Program-made: the position numbers and the translations under genes | In this document: in pieces, positions 1 to 6,358 of the stretch | Position numbering within the stretch: position 1 is the stretch's first letter | Layout of the letters: each line of letters starts with the position of its first letter | DNA from: Firmicutes bacterium UBA2595 | GTDB lineage: Bacteria; Bacillota; Thermincolia; Thermincolales; UBA2595 | Assembly: GCA_002339745.1 (NCBI GenBank) | Contig: DDKP01000151.1 | Location: 6,217-13,039 of the forward strand | Direction of reading: 5' to 3' | Length of the DNA: 6,823 nt | Notes under the pieces: model-generated | The model's database searches: none | The model's input: the letters and a program-made list of their open reading frames with translations, nothing else | What the model was told of the DNA's origin: nothing

Positions 1-252
1 ATTATAATTCCAAGGACCCATTACCTGTTTGTGGTAGGTACGTTTTTAGGTATCCTCCTACCCAAAATGATTATGGGTGTTATTGTTGTGCTCCATACCG
101 GCGACAGGGAACAGATTAAGAGACCCAAACCTGCGGAAACCGAGCTGCATGAAGTTCATAATATAGACGAAGGCTTGCGTTTTCCCGGGCTGGATTTTGA
201 CGAAAGATATGTGAATGACCCTAAGTTTCATGACCCCAACTCAAAAGTATGA
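1..252 (+). CDS. C-terminal part of an unidentified membrane protein (5' end outside window)
   Basis: The reading frame is open from base 1 to a TGA at 250-252, giving about 83 visible residues. A GTG at base 31 could be read as a start, but the frame continues upstream and there is no well-spaced ribosome binding site before it, so I treat this as the end of a longer gene. The visible part has one hydrophobic stretch (about residues 9-32, with a GTFLGILLPKMIMGVIVVL core). A basic patch (DREQIKRPK) follows, then a charged, proline- and aspartate-rich tail of about 40 residues. By the positive-inside rule the tail would be cytoplasmic. An atpI-like gene often precedes atpB in Firmicutes, but AtpI proteins usually end soon after their last helix, and the tail here does not obviously fit. 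The last helix of another membrane protein, such as a respiratory-complex subunit, is equally possible. I do not recognise it. Confidence 0.6.
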   Translation: MIIPRTHYLFVVGTFLGILLPKMIMGVIVVLHTGDREQIKRPKPAETELHEVHNIDEGLRFPGLDFDERYVNDPKFHDPNSKV

Positions 253-294
253 AATCAACGTTTTTTAATTAAAAATAAATTTAGAGCTTTTTGT

Positions 295-305
295 GAAGGA
301 GGTGG
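295..305 (+). promoter_or_regulatory. Ribosome binding site of atpB, decides a TTG start
   Basis: The run GAAGGAGGTGG is a near-perfect complement of the 16S rRNA 3' end. From the GGAGG core (298-302) there are 8 bases to the TTG at 311, which is ideal spacing. The upstream in-frame GTG codons at 293 and 302 lie at or inside this site, so they cannot be served by it. Confidence 0.88.
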
Positions 306-310
306 AAACT

Positions 311-1027
311 TTGTCGGCAGCAGGAGGAGGAGGACATCACGGACCAGTCGACCCGCTAATAACAATTGATATTCCGGGAACTGATTTTCACCTGCCTATT
401 TATAATTTTGTAATTACTTCCTGGGTTATCATGTTTGTTCTTGGATTCACGGCCTACCTGGCCTCCAAGAATATGAAAAGGCTGCCCCGTGGGATACAAA
501 ACTTTTGGGAAGCTATTGTGGAAGGACTATTTAACTTCTTTGCGGGCTTATTGGGGGAACACAGGGCCAGAAAATACGGGCCGTTCCTGGCAACCATCTT
601 TTTGTACATCCTATTGTCAAACTACTCGGGACTGTTCCCGGGCGCGGGCATGATTAAGGGTTTTATTCCCCCGACCAGCAACCTCAGTATTACGGCTGCA
701 TTAGCAGTTCTGGTTTTTCTTTCGGTTTTTTATTTTGGCATCAGGGCCAAAGGGATTGGTTTCTTTAAGCATTTTTTCCAGCCGATGGCATTCCTGTTTA
801 TCCTTAATATAATCGAGGAACTGGTACGCCCGGTATCTCTCTCCCTTCGTTTATACGGGAATGTCTACGGGGAAGAGAGAATAATCGAACAACTGGGAGA
901 AATGGTTCCATTACTCGTACCCCTGCCCATGATGGCTCTGGGTATATTACTGGGAGCCATCCAGGCTTTCGTATTTACCATTCTGGCTACCACATATATA
1001 GCCGGAGCCACTGAAGAACACCATTAA
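311..1027 (+). CDS. atpB: F1Fo ATP synthase subunit a
   Basis: Subunit a forms the stationary half of the ion channel in the membrane and passes ions to and from the c-ring. With the TTG start it is 238 residues; a longer frame opens at GTG 293, but that codon precedes the ribosome binding site. The N-terminus is short and rich in Gly and His (residues 5-10), followed by several hydrophobic helices (roughly 33-51, 92-110, 125-143, 157-170, 200-232). The family hallmark is SLSLRLYGN at 176-184: Arg180 corresponds to the essential Arg210 of E. coli. Glu189 aligns with E. coli Glu219 and Gln218 (AIQAF) with Gln252. The position of E. coli His245 appears to be Gly211, a variation known in the family. 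First gene of the operon, 46 bases before atpE. Family assignment is secure; helix limits are estimates by eye. Confidence 0.97.
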   Translation: MSAAGGGGHHGPVDPLITIDIPGTDFHLPIYNFVITSWVIMFVLGFTAYLASKNMKRLPRGIQNFWEAIVEGLFNFFAGLLGEHRARKYGPFLATIFLYILLSNYSGLFPGAGMIKGFIPPTSNLSITAALAVLVFLSVFYFGIRAKGIGFFKHFFQPMAFLFILNIIEELVRPVSLSLRLYGNVYGEERIIEQLGEMVPLLVPLPMMALGILLGAIQAFVFTILATTYIAGATEEHH

Positions 1028-1073
1028 TATTATAAAGATTATAATTTACAGCTTTGAGAAGGGGGGGAAAAAA
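1023..1073 (+). promoter_or_regulatory. AT-rich leader and strong ribosome binding site of atpE
   Basis: Between the end of atpB and the atpE start lies a stretch almost free of G and C (about 1024-1049), followed by GAAGGGGGGG (1058-1067), six A and the ATG at 1074. The G-rich site is a strong Shine-Dalgarno sequence at good spacing. The AT-rich leader should be unstructured, which fits the need for many c subunits per complex; E. coli atpE also has a translation-enhancing leader, though of different sequence. A TATAAT lies at 1040-1045 without a recognisable -35 box, so an internal promoter is only a weak possibility. Confidence 0.65.
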
Positions 1074-1310
1074 ATGGAACTAGTTCATGGTTTAATCGCA
1101 CTTGGTGCTGCTTTCGCCGTTGGTATTGCTGCCGTAGGAGCCGGTGTAGGTCAAGGTATCGCATCCGGTAAGGCATTTGAAAGTATCGCCCGTCAACCTG
1201 AAATCAGTGGTACAATTAGAACGCTTCTTTTCATTGCCTTAGCATTTATGGAAACATTAACTATCTACGGTCTGCTGATTGCATTCATTTTGGTTGGTAA
1301 GATTGGTTAA
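1074..1310 (+). CDS. atpE: F1Fo ATP synthase subunit c (proteolipid)
   Basis: Subunit c assembles into the membrane rotor ring; each copy binds one ion and carries it round. The 78-residue protein is a typical helical hairpin: helix 1 at about 4-30 with a glycine-rich packing face (GIAAVGAGVGQG), a polar loop with the conserved RQPE (40-43) that contacts gamma and epsilon, and helix 2 at about 50-75. The ion-carrying carboxylate is Glu60 in AFMETLTIYG. Gln27, Thr61 and Tyr65 align with Gln32, Ser66 and Tyr70 of the Na+-binding Ilyobacter tartaricus c subunit. Residue 62 is Leu where Ilyobacter has Thr67. The helix 2 segment otherwise resembles chloroplast subunit c (AFMEALTIYG), which has Ala in place of Thr61 and uses protons. 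The coupling ion is therefore open. The ATG is well supported by the G-rich ribosome binding site just upstream. Confidence 0.98.
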   Translation: MELVHGLIALGAAFAVGIAAVGAGVGQGIASGKAFESIARQPEISGTIRTLLFIALAFMETLTIYGLLIAFILVGKIG

Positions 1311-1341
1311 GAGATATTTTACTCAGTTCTTATATCAACTA

Positions 1342-1387
1342 AGGCGATAGAGATCAGGGAAGGTAGAGCCTTGGTCTCTTTTCGCCT
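1342..1387 (+). promoter_or_regulatory. Imperfect stem-loop between atpE and atpF
   Basis: AGGCGA (1342-1347) pairs with TCGCCT (1382-1387). After a small internal loop, AGAGATCA (1349-1356) pairs with TGGTCTCT (1372-1379) with one G-T wobble. Three more pairs (1357-1359 with 1369-1371) close a 9-base loop, giving about 17 pairs. The 3' arm is followed by AAAAC; a run of five T comes only at 1397-1401, nine bases later, so it is not a canonical intrinsic terminator. It sits in the 121-base gap after the c-subunit gene. Plausible roles are protecting the 3' end of an atpE message, acting as a processing site, or partial attenuation of downstream genes. The structure is read directly from the sequence; the role is inference. 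Confidence 0.6.
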
Positions 1388-1431
1388 AAAACAAGATTTT
1401 TGACTGATGCAGAGAGGGGGTTATCGGTTAG

Positions 1432-1938
1432 ATGGAAATTTTGAAGAGCTTGGGTTTTGTGTTTCCCAAGTTTCTGTGGCAGGTAGTGAATTTTCTTATT
1501 CTGCTTTGGATTTTAAAGAAATTCGCCTACAAACCTATTCTCAACATGCTCGATGAGCGTAAAAAGTCCATCGAGGATGCAATAAATAACGCCGAAGCTG
1601 CCAAAAACGAAGCCGAGAAGTTGAGAAAAGACTACGAATCCCGTCTGGCTGCAGCCAAACAGGAAGCCCAGGAAATCATAGCCACGGCTACCAAGTTTGG
1701 TGAAGACATGAAGAACCAGATTGTCACCGAAGCACAAAACGAGGCGGCCAAAGCTATCCAAAGGGCTCAGGAAGAAATCGCCAGAGAAAAAGATCAGGCT
1801 GTAGCGGCCCTGCGCGACGAAGTGGCTACTCTGGCTGTCCTGGCAGCCGGTAAGGTGCTGGGTAAAGCCATTACAGTAGAGGACCATGAAAAGCTGGTGA
1901 AAGAATTTGTGGCAGAGGTGGGCGATCTTAAATGCTAG
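1432..1938 (+). CDS. atpF: F1Fo ATP synthase subunit b
   Basis: Subunit b is the peripheral stalk that ties subunit a in the membrane to delta and alpha on the F1 head. The 168-residue protein has one N-terminal membrane helix (about 13-28, with VVNFLILLWIL), the conserved junction FAYKPILNMLDERK (31-44), and then a long Ala/Glu/Lys-rich helix to about residue 130 that should form the right-handed coiled coil of the b dimer. The C-terminal part (about 131-168) is the likely delta-binding region. The ATG is the first possible start, because an in-frame TAG lies immediately before it (1429-1431). The ribosome binding site GAGGGGG (1414-1420) is 11 bases upstream, slightly long. The last seven bases overlap atpH. 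There is a single b gene and no b' copy in this window, so a homodimer is expected. Confidence 0.97.
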   Translation: MEILKSLGFVFPKFLWQVVNFLILLWILKKFAYKPILNMLDERKKSIEDAINNAEAAKNEAEKLRKDYESRLAAAKQEAQEIIATATKFGEDMKNQIVTEAQNEAAKAIQRAQEEIAREKDQAVAALRDEVATLAVLAAGKVLGKAITVEDHEKLVKEFVAEVGDLKC

Positions 1939-2498
1939 AGAATGCCGTTGCGCGTAGATATGCCCAGGCTTTTTTTGCTATTGCGCAGGAGAAGGATTTA
2001 GTTGACAAACTGGAAGAGGAATTAAAGACCGTAGTTGAAACGATTGAAGAAAACAGGGAGCTGAAACTGGTTGTTTACCACCAGCTGATTTCCCCTGAAG
2101 AAAAAAAGGCCATAATGGAAAAAGTTTTTTCGCAGGAGATATCTGAAATTACTGTAAATTTTTTGGGTATTGTTATTGATAAATACCGGGCTCCTTATAT
2201 TCCCGCCATATACGAGGAGTTTGTCACATATGCCAATGAATCACGCAATATGGCGGATGCCCAGGTTAAGACTTCCAGTAAACTGTCTGATGATGACCTT
2301 GAAATGATAAAGGGAAAACTGGCTGCTGTTACCGGAAAAACTATCAGGCTGCAGCCGGAAGTAGACCCCGGCTTGATCGGCGGGGTTGTAGTGCGCATTG
2401 GGGACAAGATAATTGACGGCAGTATAGCCGGGAGGTTAGCAAAGCTTAAAGAAACTCTTCTGCAAACCGAAGTTAAGGAGATAGGGGTGAGGAACTAA
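1932..2498 (+). CDS. atpH: F1Fo ATP synthase subunit delta
   Basis: Delta (the OSCP homologue) caps the F1 head and connects alpha to the b stalk. The protein is 188 residues, close to the usual 175-185. The N-terminal helical domain carries the typical ARRYAQAFF (7-15) and covers about residues 1-105. The C-terminal domain contains the family signature around VDPGLIGGVVVRIGDKIIDG (144-163). The ATG overlaps the end of atpF by seven bases, and its ribosome binding site GAGGTGG (1915-1921) lies inside atpF, so the two are probably translationally coupled. The stop codon directly abuts the atpA start. Confidence 0.97.
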   Translation: MLENAVARRYAQAFFAIAQEKDLVDKLEEELKTVVETIEENRELKLVVYHQLISPEEKKAIMEKVFSQEISEITVNFLGIVIDKYRAPYIPAIYEEFVTYANESRNMADAQVKTSSKLSDDDLEMIKGKLAAVTGKTIRLQPEVDPGLIGGVVVRIGDKIIDGSIAGRLAKLKETLLQTEVKEIGVRN

Positions 2499-4001
2499 AT
2501 GAAATTAAGGCCGGAAGAAATAAGTTCGATAATCAAGCAGCAGATCGAGAAATACCGGACCGAGGTAGAAGTTTCCGACGTCGGCACAGTTATTCAAGTA
2601 GGGGACGGTATCGCCCGGATTTATGGCCTCGAAAAAGCGATGGCCGGCGAATTGCTGGAATTCCCTGGTGGCATATACGGCATGGCCCTCAACCTCGAAG
2701 AAGACAACATTGGCTGCGTTATTCTTGGTCCCTTTACAGGAATTCGTGAAGGCGACACTGTAAAGAGGACAGGCCGGATTGTTGAGGTTCCCGTAGGGGA
2801 TGCCCTGTTGGGACGGGTTGTCAACTCACTCGGACAGCCTATTGACGGCAAAGGGCCTATTGTTACCGATAAGTTCCGTCCTGTGGAAAAAAGGGCGGAA
2901 GGTGTTATTGAACGGAAATCCGTTCACCAGCCGTTACAGACCGGTCTCAAGTCTATCGACTCCATGGTTCCCATCGGACGGGGCCAGAGGGAGCTGATCA
3001 TTGGCGACCGCCAGACCGGAAAGACCGCTATCGCTGTGGACACTATAATCAATCAAAAAGACACGGATGTTATCTGTATTTATGTCGCCATCGGCCAGAA
3101 GGCATCGACTGTGGCCGGTGTGGTTAAGACCCTGGAAGAACACGGCGCTATGGACTATACTATCGTTGTTTCCGCTACCGCCTCCGAACCTGCGCCGATG
3201 CTTTACATCGCCCCGTATGCCGGCTGCGCTATGGCGGAAGAATTTCAATTCCAGGGCAAACACGTTTTGATTATCTACGATGACCTTACCAAGCAGGCTG
3301 CGGCATACAGGGAGCTTTCCCTTCTGCTCCGCCGGCCGCCGGGTCGCGAGGCCTTCCCCGGAGATGTCTTCTACCTTCACTCCCGGTTGCTCGAACGGGC
3401 TGCCAAGCTGAACGATGATCTTGGCGGAGGTTCAATAACCGCCCTGCCGGTTATTGAAACCCAGGCCGGAGACGTTTCCGCCTATATTCCAACCAACGTT
3501 ATTTCCATTACTGACGGGCAGATATACCTGGAATCCGACCTGTTCTATGCCGGTTTCAGGCCCGCCATTTCCGTCGGTCTTTCCGTATCCCGGGTAGGGG
3601 GAGCTGCCCAGATTAAAGCCATGAAGCAAGTAGCCGGACGCCTTCGTCTGGACCTGGCCCAGTACCGCGAGCTGGCGGCATTTGCCCAGTTCGGATCCGA
3701 CCTGGATAAGGCAACCCAGGCCCGCCTGGCCCGTGGCGAACGTATGATGGAAATCCTCAAGCAGGGCCAGTACAGGCCGATGCCTGTTCAGGACCAGGTT
3801 ATGGTTATCTTTACCGCTGTTAACGGATATCTTGACGACTTGCCCGTTGATGCGATTTCCAAGTTCGAGGAGGACTTCCTCAAGTATATGCATTCTACTC
3901 ACCCGGAAATCGGCAACGAGATTGCTGAGAAAGGCGCCATGAGTGACGAATTAATTGAAAAACTTAAGGCTGCTATCATTGAGTTTAAGAAATTGTTCTA
4001 A
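2499..4001 (+). CDS. atpA: F1Fo ATP synthase subunit alpha
   Basis: Alpha alternates with beta in the F1 head and binds nucleotide at non-catalytic sites while donating an arginine to the catalytic sites on beta. At 500 residues it has the normal family length. Domains in order: N-terminal helix that meets delta (1-25), beta-barrel (about 26-95), nucleotide-binding domain (about 96-375) and helical C-terminal domain. The P-loop is GDRQTGKT (169-176), Walker B is HVLIIYDD (255-262), and the arginine finger is Arg365 in SVSRVGG. The alpha/beta signature reads PAISVGLSVS (355-364), with Ser358 where Asn, Asp or His is usual. The ATG at 2499 begins immediately after the atpH stop, with GTGAGG (2487-2492) as ribosome binding site. 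It is followed by a 52-base gap holding an inverted repeat. Confidence 0.98.
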   Translation: MKLRPEEISSIIKQQIEKYRTEVEVSDVGTVIQVGDGIARIYGLEKAMAGELLEFPGGIYGMALNLEEDNIGCVILGPFTGIREGDTVKRTGRIVEVPVGDALLGRVVNSLGQPIDGKGPIVTDKFRPVEKRAEGVIERKSVHQPLQTGLKSIDSMVPIGRGQRELIIGDRQTGKTAIAVDTIINQKDTDVICIYVAIGQKASTVAGVVKTLEEHGAMDYTIVVSATASEPAPMLYIAPYAGCAMAEEFQFQGKHVLIIYDDLTKQAAAYRELSLLLRRPPGREAFPGDVFYLHSRLLERAAKLNDDLGGGSITALPVIETQAGDVSAYIPTNVISITDGQIYLESDLFYAGFRPAISVGLSVSRVGGAAQIKAMKQVAGRLRLDLAQYRELAAFAQFGSDLDKATQARLARGERMMEILKQGQYRPMPVQDQVMVIFTAVNGYLDDLPVDAISKFEEDFLKYMHSTHPEIGNEIAEKGAMSDELIEKLKAAIIEFKKLF

Positions 4002-4028
4002 ATATCCTCACAGGCCAGTCAGGATATT
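4001..4028 (+). repeat. 8-bp perfect inverted repeat between atpA and atpG
   Basis: AATATCCT (4001-4008) and AGGATATT (4021-4028) are exact reverse complements around a 12-base spacer. The repeat begins at the last base of the atpA stop codon and ends before the atpG ribosome binding site. No T-run follows, so it is not an intrinsic terminator. In RNA it could form a modest hairpin serving as a stability or processing element; that role is inference. Confidence 0.5.
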
Positions 4029-4053
4029 GAAATAAAGGTGGTGAGAAATCGGT

Positions 4054-4908
4054 ATGGCAAGCGCGCGAGACTTAAGGCGCAGGATTAAAAGTATCAAGAG
4101 CACGCAACAGATCACCAAGGCCATGAAAATGGTGGCCGCGGCTAAATTGCGCAAGGCCCAGGAACGGGTTATTGCTGCAAGACCTTTTGCCAGTAAAATC
4201 CAGGAGGTCTTATCCCGCCTCACTTCCGCTAACTCGGGTGTAAAACACCCCCTGCTGGAGGTTCGCGAGCCCAATAACATATGTTATGTGTTAATCACTG
4301 CCGACCGGGGTCTGTGCGGCGGTTATAATGCCAACATCCTCAGGTTGAATGCATCACTGCTGTACAACAGACCCGGCAGCTTGGTTGCCGTAGGGCGGAA
4401 GGGACGTGATTTTTTCCGCCGCCGGGGTATAGATATTAAGACTGAATTCATAGGGCTCGGTGAAGAAGTGCCCTTTGGAGTGGCCAAAGAAATAGGCCAA
4501 ACCGTGGTTGACTATTATGTTAAGGGGATATTTGACGAAGTTTACCTGGTCTATACCGAATTTAAGTCGGCTATGACCCAAAAACCGACCTCCATGAAAC
4601 TGCTGCCTATCGAACCGCCGCAGACCGCGGAAGGTGAAAAGGGTATGGTCATTGATTACATTTACGAACCCAATCCCGAAGAGCTGCTGGCCGAGCTGTT
4701 GCCCAAGTATATCGAAACGACGGTTTACAGGGCGCTACTGGAAGCGAAGGCCAGCGAACACGGGGCCAGGATGACAGCAATGGGTTCGGCCACAGACAAC
4801 GCCGCAGAGATTATTGACAAACTGACTCTTTCCCTGAACAGGGCAAGGCAGGCTGCAATTACCAAGGAGATTTCGGAGATTGTTGGCGGCGCCAACGCAC
4901 TAGACTAA
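4054..4908 (+). CDS. atpG: F1Fo ATP synthase subunit gamma
   Basis: Gamma is the central shaft that turns within the alpha3beta3 head and transmits c-ring rotation. The 284-residue protein (E. coli about 287) has the conserved N-terminal helix RRRIKSIKSTQQITKAMKMV (8-27) and a central Rossmann-like domain with ITADRGLCGGYN (81-92). The C-terminal helix includes EHGARMTAMGSATDNA (235-250) and ITKEISEIVGGANAL (269-283); the two end helices form the coiled-coil shaft. No extra redox-regulatory loop of the chloroplast type is seen. The ATG is preceded by AAAGGTGGTGAG (4034-4045), an adequate ribosome binding site. It lies 52 bases after atpA and 24 before atpD. Confidence 0.98.
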   Translation: MASARDLRRRIKSIKSTQQITKAMKMVAAAKLRKAQERVIAARPFASKIQEVLSRLTSANSGVKHPLLEVREPNNICYVLITADRGLCGGYNANILRLNASLLYNRPGSLVAVGRKGRDFFRRRGIDIKTEFIGLGEEVPFGVAKEIGQTVVDYYVKGIFDEVYLVYTEFKSAMTQKPTSMKLLPIEPPQTAEGEKGMVIDYIYEPNPEELLAELLPKYIETTVYRALLEAKASEHGARMTAMGSATDNAAEIIDKLTLSLNRARQAAITKEISEIVGGANALD

Positions 4909-4913
4909 AGTGA

Positions 4914-4921
4914 TAGGAGGG
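4914..4921 (+). promoter_or_regulatory. Ribosome binding site of atpD
   Basis: TAGGAGGG lies in the 24-base gap between atpG and atpD, 11 bases before the ATG at 4933. It is a strong Shine-Dalgarno sequence with slightly long spacing and supports this start, from which the protein begins in the normal family place (MNVGKVVQVVGPAVDV). Confidence 0.7.
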
Positions 4922-4932
4922 AAAACGTTTAA

Positions 4933-6357
4933 ATGAACGTAGGCAAAGTAGTTCAGGTGGTTGGCCCTGCCGTTGACGTCGAGTTTGAGCCGGGGCAATT
5001 ACCGAACATCTATAATGCTATCAAAATAAGAAGCGCTGACCAGGATACTATACAATCTACCATCGAACTTGATATTACTCTGGAAGTTGCTCAGCACCTC
5101 GGGAACAACCTGGTTCGTACCGTTGCCATGAGTTCAACGGACGGTGTGGTCAGGGGAATGAAGGCAATTGACACAGGAGCTCCGATAACCGTGCCTGTAG
5201 GACGTCCAACCCTTGGCCGGCTGCTGAACGTGTTAGGAGAAACTATTGACCACAAGGGTCCTGTTGTTTCCGATACCCATTATCCGATTCATCGTCCGGC
5301 GCCTTCTTTTGAAGACCAGGAAACTGCTACCGAAATCCTGGAAACCGGAATTAAGGTCGTTGACTTGCTGGCGCCCTATGCCAAGGGCGGTAAGATCGGT
5401 CTCTTCGGCGGCGCCGGCGTTGGCAAAACAGTTTTGATTATGGAACTCATCCGGAACATCGCTTACGAGCACGGCGGTTTCTCCGTCTTCTCGGGCGTCG
5501 GTGAGCGCACCCGTGAGGGCAACGACCTTTATCATGAGATGATTGCGTCAGGTGTTATTGACAAAACTGCCATGGTGTTCGGCCAGATGAACGAACCTCC
5601 AGGAGCCCGTCTCCGGGTTGGTCTGACAGGCCTGACCCTGGCCGAGTTCTTCCGTGATGAAGAAGGCCAGGACGTGTTGCTATTTATTGACAACATATTC
5701 CGTTTTACCCAGGCCGGTTCCGAGGTTTCCGCCCTGCTGGGCCGGATGCCTTCCGCCGTTGGTTACCAGCCTACCCTGGCGACCGAAATGGGTCAGCTCC
5801 AGGAACGGATTACGTCTACCAAGAAGGGTTCCATTACTTCCGTCCAGGCCATTTACGTGCCTGCTGACGACCTGACAGACCCCGCACCGGCTACCGCGTT
5901 TGCCCACCTCGATGCTACAACGGTTCTCTCCCGCCAGATTGCCGAGCTGGGTATCTATCCGGCAGTTGACCCGCTTGACTCCACCTCCCGGGTTCTGGAC
6001 CCCAGAGTCGTAGGTGAGGAGCATTACAGGGTTGCCCGGGCTGTCCAGGGTATTCTCCAGAGGTACAAGGAACTGCAGGACATCATCGCTATTCTTGGTA
6101 TGGATGAATTGTCCGACGATGACAAACTTACCGTTGCCCGGGCCAGGAAGATCCAGAGGTTCCTGTCTCAGCCGTTCTTTGTTGCCGAAACCTTTACAGG
6201 GACACCCGGTAAATATGTTTCACTGAAGGAAAGTATCCGAGGATTCAAGGAAATTGTTGAAGGGAAGCACGATGACATCCCCGAGCAGGCTTTCTATATG
6301 GTGGGAACCATTGACGAGGTTGTCGCCAGGGCCAAAGAGCTAGAGGGAAGTGAGTAA
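4933..6357 (+). CDS. atpD: F1Fo ATP synthase subunit beta, catalytic
   Basis: Beta carries the three catalytic sites that make ATP from ADP and phosphate (EC 7.1.2.2). The 474-residue protein is full length. The beta-barrel spans about 1-80, the nucleotide-binding domain about 81-355 and the helical domain the rest. The P-loop is GGAGVGKT (159-166). The catalytic glutamate is Glu191 with Arg192 in GVGERTREGNDL, and Walker B is LLFIDNIFRF (249-258) with Asp253. The signature PAVDPLDSTS (343-352) is canonical. The C-terminal DELSDDD (391-397) matches the DELSEED region, through which beta acts on gamma and which contacts epsilon. All key residues are present, so the enzyme should be active. It ends one base before the atpC ATG. 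Confidence 0.99.
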   Translation: MNVGKVVQVVGPAVDVEFEPGQLPNIYNAIKIRSADQDTIQSTIELDITLEVAQHLGNNLVRTVAMSSTDGVVRGMKAIDTGAPITVPVGRPTLGRLLNVLGETIDHKGPVVSDTHYPIHRPAPSFEDQETATEILETGIKVVDLLAPYAKGGKIGLFGGAGVGKTVLIMELIRNIAYEHGGFSVFSGVGERTREGNDLYHEMIASGVIDKTAMVFGQMNEPPGARLRVGLTGLTLAEFFRDEEGQDVLLFIDNIFRFTQAGSEVSALLGRMPSAVGYQPTLATEMGQLQERITSTKKGSITSVQAIYVPADDLTDPAPATAFAHLDATTVLSRQIAELGIYPAVDPLDSTSRVLDPRVVGEEHYRVARAVQGILQRYKELQDIIAILGMDELSDDDKLTVARARKIQRFLSQPFFVAETFTGTPGKYVSLKESIRGFKEIVEGKHDDIPEQAFYMVGTIDEVVARAKELEGSE

Positions 6358-6358
6358 A

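Noticed and set aside
262..275. 14-base palindrome of T and A (TTTTTAATTAAAAA) before atpB, considered as terminator or operator
   Set aside because: It is pure A/T, so the hairpin would be very weak, and such palindromes are common by chance in AT-rich gaps. No promoter boxes with good spacing were found around it.
1342..1401. Intrinsic terminator after atpE
   Set aside because: The stem is followed by AAAAC and the T-run begins nine bases later, which does not fit the usual stem-then-T arrangement. A full stop here would also silence six essential downstream genes.
1400..1428. TTGACT at 1400-1405 as a -35 box for a promoter before atpF
   Set aside because: The -10 position at 17-base spacing reads only a weak match (about three of six), so I do not call a promoter.
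2934..3380. 148-codon open frame on the minus strand inside atpA
   Set aside because: It lies entirely within a well-conserved gene, has no recognisable domain and no ribosome site I could see; it is a shadow of atpA codon use.
3432..3902. 156-codon open frame on the minus strand inside atpA
   Set aside because: Same reasoning: antisense to the conserved alpha coding sequence with no recognisable protein features.
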